Positions 22,999-28,186 of a stretch of 28,186 bases of DNA are shown here, in pieces. A program made the position numbers and the translations under genes. Below the pieces are notes generated by a model. It saw only the letters and a list, made by a program, of their open reading frames with translations. It did not search any database and had not been told where the DNA came from. The DNA is from an uncultured Muribaculaceae bacterium. GTDB taxonomy: Bacteria > Bacteroidota > Bacteroidia > Bacteroidales > Muribaculaceae. Every line of letters starts with the position of its first letter. Positions within the stretch are counted from its first letter, which is position 1. The DNA is taken from assembly GCA_910576935.1 (NCBI GenBank), contig CAJTKG010000034.1, forward strand, positions 1 through 28,186. Reading direction: 5' to 3'.

Positions 22999-23766
22999 AT
23001 GTCTGAAGATATCCCGTCAAAACACAGTGACAGCGTCGTCATCATACCGATGTATAACGAATGTGAGAACGCATCGGCCATAATCGACGCCGTCATTTCT
23101 CTGGAGCACAATTTTGACATACTCGTCATCGACGACAATTCGCCCGACGGCACCGCCTCGATTGTCAAAAAGAAAATAGAGCAATACCCGGGTCGCATCC
23201 ATATTCTCGAGCGGCGTGGTAAACTGGGTCTCGGCACGGCTTATATCACCGGCTTCAAATGGTCTGTCGACCACGGCTACGACTACATCTTCGAGATGGA
23301 CGCCGATTTCTCGCACAATCCGGCCGATCTTATGAAGCTTTACCGCGCCACTGCCGTCGAAGGCGCCGACGTCGCCATCGGCTCGCGCTACGTCACCGGC
23401 GTCAACGTCGTCAACTGGCCCATGGGACGCGTACTGATGTCATATTACGCATCGAAATATGTCAGACTCGTCACCGGCCTGCCAATCCACGACACCACAG
23501 CCGGTTTTGTCTGCTACCGACGCCGGGTGCTCGAAGCTCTCCCGCTCGATGAAATAAAATTCAAAGGCTACGCATTCCAGATAGAGATGAAATTCACAGC
23601 CTCGAAATATGGCTTCAAAGTCGTCGAAGTGCCTATCATTTTCGTAAACCGCGTCCTTGGCACAAGCAAGATGAACAGCGGCATCTTCGGCGAGGCTGTC
23701 TTTGGCGTCATCAGGCTCAAATGGAACAGTTTCTTCAAGAAATATCCCGATTACAGCCGCAAATGA
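22999..23766 (+). CDS. Polyprenol monophosphomannose synthase (DPM1-like GT2)
   Basis: Transfers mannose from GDP-mannose to a polyprenyl phosphate at the cytoplasmic membrane face; the lipid-linked sugar then serves glycosylation outside. This 255-residue GT2 protein has VVIIPMYNECENASAII at the N-terminus, VIDDNSPDGTASIV (residues about 45-58), the metal-binding EMDADFSHNP (about 98-107) and GSRYVTGVNVVNWPMGRVLMS, which together are diagnostic of the DPM1 group. It lacks the C-terminal membrane helices of bacterial forms such as Synechocystis DPMS, so it is the short soluble type. In Bacteroidetes it probably supports protein O-glycosylation or surface glycans (inference). Its stop overlaps the pyrC start (ATGA), so the two are translationally coupled. 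Confidence 0.88.
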   Translation: MSEDIPSKHSDSVVIIPMYNECENASAIIDAVISLEHNFDILVIDDNSPDGTASIVKKKIEQYPGRIHILERRGKLGLGTAYITGFKWSVDHGYDYIFEMDADFSHNPADLMKLYRATAVEGADVAIGSRYVTGVNVVNWPMGRVLMSYYASKYVRLVTGLPIHDTTAGFVCYRRRVLEALPLDEIKFKGYAFQIEMKFTASKYGFKVVEVPIIFVNRVLGTSKMNSGIFGEAVFGVIRLKWNSFFKKYPDYSRK

Positions 23767-25100
23767 GCCGTCAGCTGATTCATAACGCCGACATTGTCTC
23801 GGGCACAGGTGACAGATATACGGGTTACGTGCTCATCGACGGCGAGACCATCATAGACGTAGCACCGGGCATACCCGACGCATCTTTATTTGGGGGCGCC
23901 TTTGTCACTGACGCCCGGGGATGCCTTCTATTGCCCGGCGTCATCGACTGCCACGTCCACTTCCGCCAGCCCGGGCTGACACATAAGGCGACAATAGCCT
24001 CTGAGAGTCGCGCCGCTGTCGCCGGAGGTGTCACATCGTTCATCGACATGCCCAACACCGTCCCGCAGACCACCACGTCCGCCCTCGTCGAGGCAAAAGC
24101 AGACATCGCGGCGCGCGACTCGGTGGCAAACTACGCTTTCTTTATCGGCGCCACAAACGACAATATCGACGAACTCCTCGCCGCCGACTACAACCGCATC
24201 GCCGGCGTAAAGCTCTTCATGGGCTCATCGACCGGAAACATGCTCGTCGACCGGCAATCGACGCTCGTCGAGCTCTTCAGCCGTGTCAATGCCCGCATAG
24301 TCGTCCATGCCGAAGACGAGGCCACCGTCAGAGCCAATGCCGAAGCTATACGGGGCATATACGGCGACGACGCACCGGTCTGCCTGCACACCCGTCTGCG
24401 CAGCGCCGAGGCCTGCTACAAGGCATCCAAAGCCGCCGTCGATCTCGCCCGCCGCACAGGCGCACGCCTGCATATCGCTCACCTGTCAACCGCCCGTGAA
24501 CTCGAGCTGCTAACTCCCGGAGCTACGACCACTGACAAGCAGATAACAGCCGAAGTGTCGCCCCACCACCTCCTGTGGACCGAAAACGATTACGCCGACC
24601 GCGGCTCACGCATAAAAATGAACCCATCGGTCAAGACCGAAGCCGACCGGCAGGCCCTTGTCGAAGCCGTCGTAAACGGCCTCATCGACATCATCGCCAC
24701 CGACCACGCTCCACACCTCCGCGCCGACAAAGAGGGCGGCCTCTTCAAAGCCGCCTCGGGCGCCCCGATGGTCGAATTCTCACTCATAGCGGCCCTGTCG
24801 CTGTTCACCCCCGAGACCGTCGCCGAGCGCATGGCCGCCGCACCCGCCCGACTCTTCGGCATCGACCGCCGCGGCACGATAGTGCCGGGTAATTACGCCG
24901 ACCTTGTCATGGTCGACCCACAGTCACCCCATACCGTCACTGACAGCGACGTCACAAGCCTCTGCGGCTGGACACCCCTCGACGGCCTCACATTCAACCA
25001 TCGCGTCATCAAAACATGGGTCAACGGCAACTTATGCTTCGACAACGGTGTTATAAATGATGACAAAAGTGGCAAAGCACTTTCTTTTAGCAGAATCTGA
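23763..25100 (+). CDS. pyrC: Dihydroorotase (class I)
   Basis: Zinc amidohydrolase of de novo pyrimidine synthesis that interconverts carbamoyl-aspartate and dihydroorotate. The start at 23763 (MSRQLIHNADIVSG) overlaps the preceding stop by 4 bases and gives 445 residues; the in-frame ATG at 23721 would lie deep in the upstream gene. Metal-site residues are visible: DCHVHFRQPG (D62, H64, H66, R68), the Lys in AGVKLFMGSS (likely carboxylated), HAEDE, HIAHLST, EVSPHHL and the catalytic Asp in IATDHAPH. These place it in the longer class I group rather than the 350-residue E. coli PyrC group. Together with pyrH at 17465 it adds a second pyrimidine gene to the window, though in a different operon. 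Confidence 0.94.
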   Translation: MSRQLIHNADIVSGTGDRYTGYVLIDGETIIDVAPGIPDASLFGGAFVTDARGCLLLPGVIDCHVHFRQPGLTHKATIASESRAAVAGGVTSFIDMPNTVPQTTTSALVEAKADIAARDSVANYAFFIGATNDNIDELLAADYNRIAGVKLFMGSSTGNMLVDRQSTLVELFSRVNARIVVHAEDEATVRANAEAIRGIYGDDAPVCLHTRLRSAEACYKASKAAVDLARRTGARLHIAHLSTARELELLTPGATTTDKQITAEVSPHHLLWTENDYADRGSRIKMNPSVKTEADRQALVEAVVNGLIDIIATDHAPHLRADKEGGLFKAASGAPMVEFSLIAALSLFTPETVAERMAAAPARLFGIDRRGTIVPGNYADLVMVDPQSPHTVTDSDVTSLCGWTPLDGLTFNHRVIKTWVNGNLCFDNGVINDDKSGKALSFSRI

Positions 25101-25106
25101 CCCAAA

Positions 25107-27818
25107 ATGACAGAATCGAAAACCAACATAACCGGCCTGACCTCACGGCAAGTCGAAGAAAACCGTCGTCTCTACGGAGCCAATATTCTCACACCTCCGC
25201 CCAAGCCCTCACTCTTCAAGAAATTCATCGGCAGCTTCAGCGACCCGCTCATCAGAATCCTTCTCGTCGCCCTGCTGCTCTCTGTCGGCATATCGGTCTA
25301 TGAATATATCAGCGGCATCAAAGGTCTTAGCGTCTTCCTCGAGCCATTAGGCATATTCATCGCCGTCATGCTGGCCACATTAATAGGTTTCTGGCTCGAA
25401 GTCAGTGCCGAAAAGAAATTCGACATCCTCAACCGCGTAAACGACGACCTGCTCGTCAAAGTAATCCGCGACGGCCGGGTCACCCAAGTACCGCGGCGCG
25501 ACATCGTCTGCGGCGACATCGTCGTCCTCGACTCGGGCGACGAGATACCCGCCGACGGCCGGCTGATCGACAGCATCAGCCTCACCGTCAACGAGAGCAC
25601 GCTCACAGGCGAGCCCATAGTCAACAAATCACACCTCAAAGCCGACGCCGACAGCGACGCGACATATCCCACCTACGTCCTCATGCGCGGCACCACTGTC
25701 GTCGAGGGCCGCGCCGTCATGGAAGTGACCGCCGTCGGCGACGCCACCGAGTACGGCAAAGTATACGAAGCCGCCCAGATCGACACAGGCGTCAAAACAC
25801 CCCTGACCCTACAGTTCGAACGCCTCGGACGCCTCATATCGACAATGAGCTATGTCATCGGCGCCCTCATCGTTATCGGCCGTTGCCTCATCTTTGACTG
25901 GAGCGCCGCCTCGACAGTCGAGATCACCGATTACCTGCTGACAACCGTCATGCTCGCCATAACCCTCATCGTCGTCTCAGTGCCCGAGGGCCTGCCCATG
26001 AGCGTCACCCTCAGCCTCGCCCTGAGCATGAGGCGCATGCTCGCCAGCAACAACCTCGTGCGCAAACTCCACGCCTGCGAGACAATGGGCGCCACGACAG
26101 TCATCTGCACTGACAAGACCGGCACTCTCACACGCAACCGCATGAGCGTCGCCGTCACAGACTTCTACGACCCCGGAGCAACCGCCGCCGGCAGCATCCC
26201 GGCCCGCATCGTCGACGAAGCCATCGCCGTCAACTCCACCGCCTTCCTCGAAGTCGGCGACAACGGCACTCCCGCCGTCGTCGGCAACCCAACCGAAGGC
26301 GCCATGCTGACATGGCTCTTCGACCGCGGCGTCGACTACCTCAAACTGCGCGAACAGGCCGCCGTAGTCGACCAACTGCCCTTCTCGACCCAGCGCAAAT
26401 ATATGGCCACCGTCGTCATCTCGGCTGTCACCGGTCGCAAGACCCTCTACGTCAAAGGAGCGCCCGAGATAGTCCTCGACCTCTGCGCAAGCGTCGCCGG
26501 CGGCGTCAGTCGCGATAGTATTGCCACCGAACTCGCATCATATCAGGCAAAAGCCATGCGCACCCTCGGCTTCGCATATGCCGCCATCGATGATGACAGC
26601 GACGTCATATCCGACGGACGCGTCAACGCCACCGGCCTCGTCTTCATGGGTGTCGCAGGCATAGCCGACCCCGTCAGAGACGACGTGCCCGACGCCATAC
26701 GCCGATCGATCGACAGCGGCATCAACATCAAGATAGTCACCGGCGACACCCCCGGCACTGCCAAAGAAATAGGCCGCCAGGTCGGACTATGGTCAGACAC
26801 CGACAGCGACGACGCCATCATCACCGGCACCGACTGGGCCGCCCTCTCCGATGACGAGGCACGTCCACGCGCCAAAAAACTGAAAATCATGGCCCGCGCA
26901 CGCCCAACCGACAAAGCCCGCCTCGTGCGTCTCCTCCAGGACCTCGGCGAAGTCGTCGCCGTCACCGGCGACGGCACAAACGACGCCCCCGCCCTCAACG
27001 CAGCCCAGGTCGGCCTCTCCATGGGCGACGGTACGGCCGTAGCCAAAGAAGCAAGCGACATCACCATCATCGATAACTCATTCGCCTCAATCACCAAGGC
27101 CGTCATGTGGGGACGCTCACTCTATCAGAACATACGCCGCTTCATACTCTTCCAGCTCACCGTCAACCTTGTCGCCAGCCTGACAGTCGTCGCCGGAGCC
27201 TTCACCGGCACCGAATCGCCCCTCACCGTCACACAGATGCTCTGGGTCAACCTCATCATGGACACCTTCGCCGCCCTCGCCCTCGCCTCCCTGCCCCCCA
27301 GCGAAGAAGTCATGAACCGCCCACCGCGGCGTCGCAACGACTTCATCATCTCGCGCCCCATGTATACCCGCATCATCGGCGTCGGCCTGCTTTTCACCAT
27401 CATGATCTACGGCATGCTCCAATATCTGCGCATCTACCGCATCGAATCGCTCGCGCAATTCAACCTCCCCGACTACCTCTCATCTATATTCACCGTCGGC
27501 GGCGACAACCTCACACCCGCCGACCTGACCATACTCTTCACCTTCTTCGTCTTCCTACAATTCTGGAATCTCTTCAACGCCCGCGCTTTCGACAGCGGCC
27601 ACAGCGCCTTCAACGACGCCCGCCACAGCCTCGTCTTCTTCGCCACACTCGGCATCATCATCGCCGGACAATTCCTCATCGTCTATATCGGTGGCGAAAT
27701 GTTCAACGTCGTCACCCTTCCCTTCAGCGAAATGATAACCATCCTCGCCGTCACCTCCCCCGTCATGCTAATCCCTCTCGCCTACGATCTCGTCGCCCAC
27801 GCCTTCACCAAAAAATGA
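25107..27818 (+). CDS. PMCA-type calcium-transporting P-type ATPase
   Basis: Inner-membrane pump that exports Ca2+ at the cost of ATP, with a phospho-aspartate intermediate. The 903-residue product has an N-terminal cation-ATPase domain (GLTSRQVEENRRLYGAN), paired hydrophobic segments near 45-95, the actuator-domain LTGEP loop, and membrane-site motif PEGLP (293-297). The phosphorylation motif is CTDKTGTLT (Asp336); KGAPE marks the nucleotide-binding domain and TGDGTNDAPAL (from 620) the hinge. Six C-terminal membrane segments follow, including WVNLIMDTFAALALA, typical of PMCA/PMR1 Ca2+ pumps. No long regulatory tail is present. It begins 6 bases after pyrC, so it is probably cotranscribed with the two genes before it, although their tasks differ. 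The coding strand is very rich in C-ending codons. Confidence 0.92.
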   Translation: MTESKTNITGLTSRQVEENRRLYGANILTPPPKPSLFKKFIGSFSDPLIRILLVALLLSVGISVYEYISGIKGLSVFLEPLGIFIAVMLATLIGFWLEVSAEKKFDILNRVNDDLLVKVIRDGRVTQVPRRDIVCGDIVVLDSGDEIPADGRLIDSISLTVNESTLTGEPIVNKSHLKADADSDATYPTYVLMRGTTVVEGRAVMEVTAVGDATEYGKVYEAAQIDTGVKTPLTLQFERLGRLISTMSYVIGALIVIGRCLIFDWSAASTVEITDYLLTTVMLAITLIVVSVPEGLPMSVTLSLALSMRRMLASNNLVRKLHACETMGATTVICTDKTGTLTRNRMSVAVTDFYDPGATAAGSIPARIVDEAIAVNSTAFLEVGDNGTPAVVGNPTEGAMLTWLFDRGVDYLKLREQAAVVDQLPFSTQRKYMATVVISAVTGRKTLYVKGAPEIVLDLCASVAGGVSRDSIATELASYQAKAMRTLGFAYAAIDDDSDVISDGRVNATGLVFMGVAGIADPVRDDVPDAIRRSIDSGINIKIVTGDTPGTAKEIGRQVGLWSDTDSDDAIITGTDWAALSDDEARPRAKKLKIMARARPTDKARLVRLLQDLGEVVAVTGDGTNDAPALNAAQVGLSMGDGTAVAKEASDITIIDNSFASITKAVMWGRSLYQNIRRFILFQLTVNLVASLTVVAGAFTGTESPLTVTQMLWVNLIMDTFAALALASLPPSEEVMNRPPRRRNDFIISRPMYTRIIGVGLLFTIMIYGMLQYLRIYRIESLAQFNLPDYLSSIFTVGGDNLTPADLTILFTFFVFLQFWNLFNARAFDSGHSAFNDARHSLVFFATLGIIIAGQFLIVYIGGEMFNVVTLPFSEMITILAVTSPVMLIPLAYDLVAHAFTKK

Positions 27819-27891
27819 AATGCTGACAGACACAGCCGAACATCAATAGCATAATTATTTACATACATAATTGTTAATTCGGACGATTTAT

Positions 27892-27923
27892 TTTGAAAAC
27901 CGCCCTTCGATTGCCTATATTTG
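27892..27923 (+). promoter_or_regulatory. Bacteroidetes-type promoter of the RHS-like gene
   Basis: TTTG (27892-27895), a 20-base spacer and TATATTTG (27916-27923) match the -33/-7 consensus fully. Transcription should begin near 27929, with a leader of about 52 bases. Confidence 0.8.
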
Positions 27924-27980
27924 CAGAAATGCAATAGTCTCTCTCGTATTTAGAGAAATATATCCTTAAAATCATCTGCC

Positions 27981-28186
27981 ATGAAAGTCTACGGTATTCT
28001 CCTCGTCGCAAGTTTGGTAGCTGTCGCCGTGTCTCAGGCATCGTCGGCCAACGAGGGCGGGAACTATGTGAGGTCGCTGACTTTCCTGGAGAACAGCGCC
28101 GATGCCTCGCGCGCACGCGTCTCGACGGTTTACTACGACGGCATGGGCCGCGAGAGGCTCACGGTCTCGGGCGTGGCCTCTGAACC
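27981..28186 (+). CDS. Start of an RHS/DUF6443-type secreted protein (3' end cut by window)
   Basis: Only 68 codons are visible, running open to the right edge. They encode a signal peptide (MKVYGILLVASLVAVAVSQA, residues 1-20, then SSA) followed by GGNYVRSLTFLEN and VSTVYYDGMGRERLTVSG. The NYV-x-(R/T)...L.. then YYDG(M/L)GR pattern is the opening of DUF6443, the domain at the N-terminus of many large Bacteroidetes RHS-repeat proteins (family memory, not searched). Such proteins are often over 1000 residues and may carry a variable C-terminal toxin or enzyme domain. Codon use differs from the preceding gene: two AGG Arg codons and several GTG, CTG, TCG and ACG codons where the neighbour prefers CGC, GTC and CTC. 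A strong promoter precedes it. Confidence 0.7.
   Translation, partial: MKVYGILLVASLVAVAVSQASSANEGGNYVRSLTFLENSADASRARVSTVYYDGMGRERLTVSGVASE

Noticed and set aside
27819..27891. AT-rich stretch after the Ca2+ ATPase as a terminator or attachment site
   Set aside because: Only weak self-complementary AATTAT words are seen, without a GC stem or T-run, and no direct repeat of a tRNA end is present.

Overview
The window looks like a chromosomal segment of a Bacteroidales gut bacterium, most likely of the Muribaculaceae/Bacteroidaceae type. The reasons are Bacteroidetes-style promoters (TTTG, 19-20 bases, TAnnTTTG) before several genes, almost no Shine-Dalgarno sites, a lipoprotein-type GH5 enzyme, a secreted protein with a type IX-like C-terminal tail, a carboxynorspermidine dehydrogenase, a eukaryote-like glycogen branching enzyme, and a DUF6443/RHS-type gene start. 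The family-level placement is inference from gene content; no rRNA is present.

Layout. (1) 1-1720: the right end of an ISAs1-family insertion sequence runs directly into the 5' end of a GH5 glycosidase gene, which appears to take its start codon from the IS; a long perfect hairpin follows. (2) 1744-7228, minus strand: branching enzyme (glgB), then an AraC regulator, a YbhN/LPG-synthase-like membrane protein and carboxynorspermidine dehydrogenase. The glgB terminator and the araC promoter overlap. (3) 7421-8275, plus: a secreted protein of unknown function. (4) 8281-13501, minus: a tight ybeY-mnmG-apt-uvrC-dtd run for rRNA maturation, tRNA modification, purine salvage, DNA repair and D-aminoacyl-tRNA proofreading; a parS-like palindrome lies between mnmG and apt. 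(5) 13748-16181, plus: a small secreted protein, an AlkD-like DNA glycosylase and a family 2 glycosyltransferase. (6) 16240-18761: mannose-1-phosphate guanylyltransferase (minus), divergent from pyrH-frr (plus). (7) 18777-22781, minus: TGS-containing nucleoside kinase, TPR protein, HAD phosphatase, ribF. (8) 22999-27818, plus: polyprenol-phosphate mannose synthase, dihydroorotase and a PMCA-type Ca2+ ATPase, nearly without gaps. (9) 27981-end, plus: start of an RHS/DUF6443-type surface protein cut by the window edge.

Most genes are core housekeeping. Three are in pyrimidine metabolism or nucleoside phosphorylation (pyrC, pyrH, the kinase), and GDP-mannose made by ManC is the expected donor for the mannosyltransferase at 22999. 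I found no phage, CRISPR array, toxin-antitoxin pair or defence island, no tRNA or rRNA gene, and no clear new system. The best leads are the parS-like site beside mnmG, the IS-derived start of the GH5 gene, signals that overlap neighbouring genes (terminator/promoter at 5035-5084; frr terminator inside ribF), and the truncated RHS-like gene at the right edge. No gene-free stretch exceeds 300 bases; the longest is 13502-13747 (246 bases).
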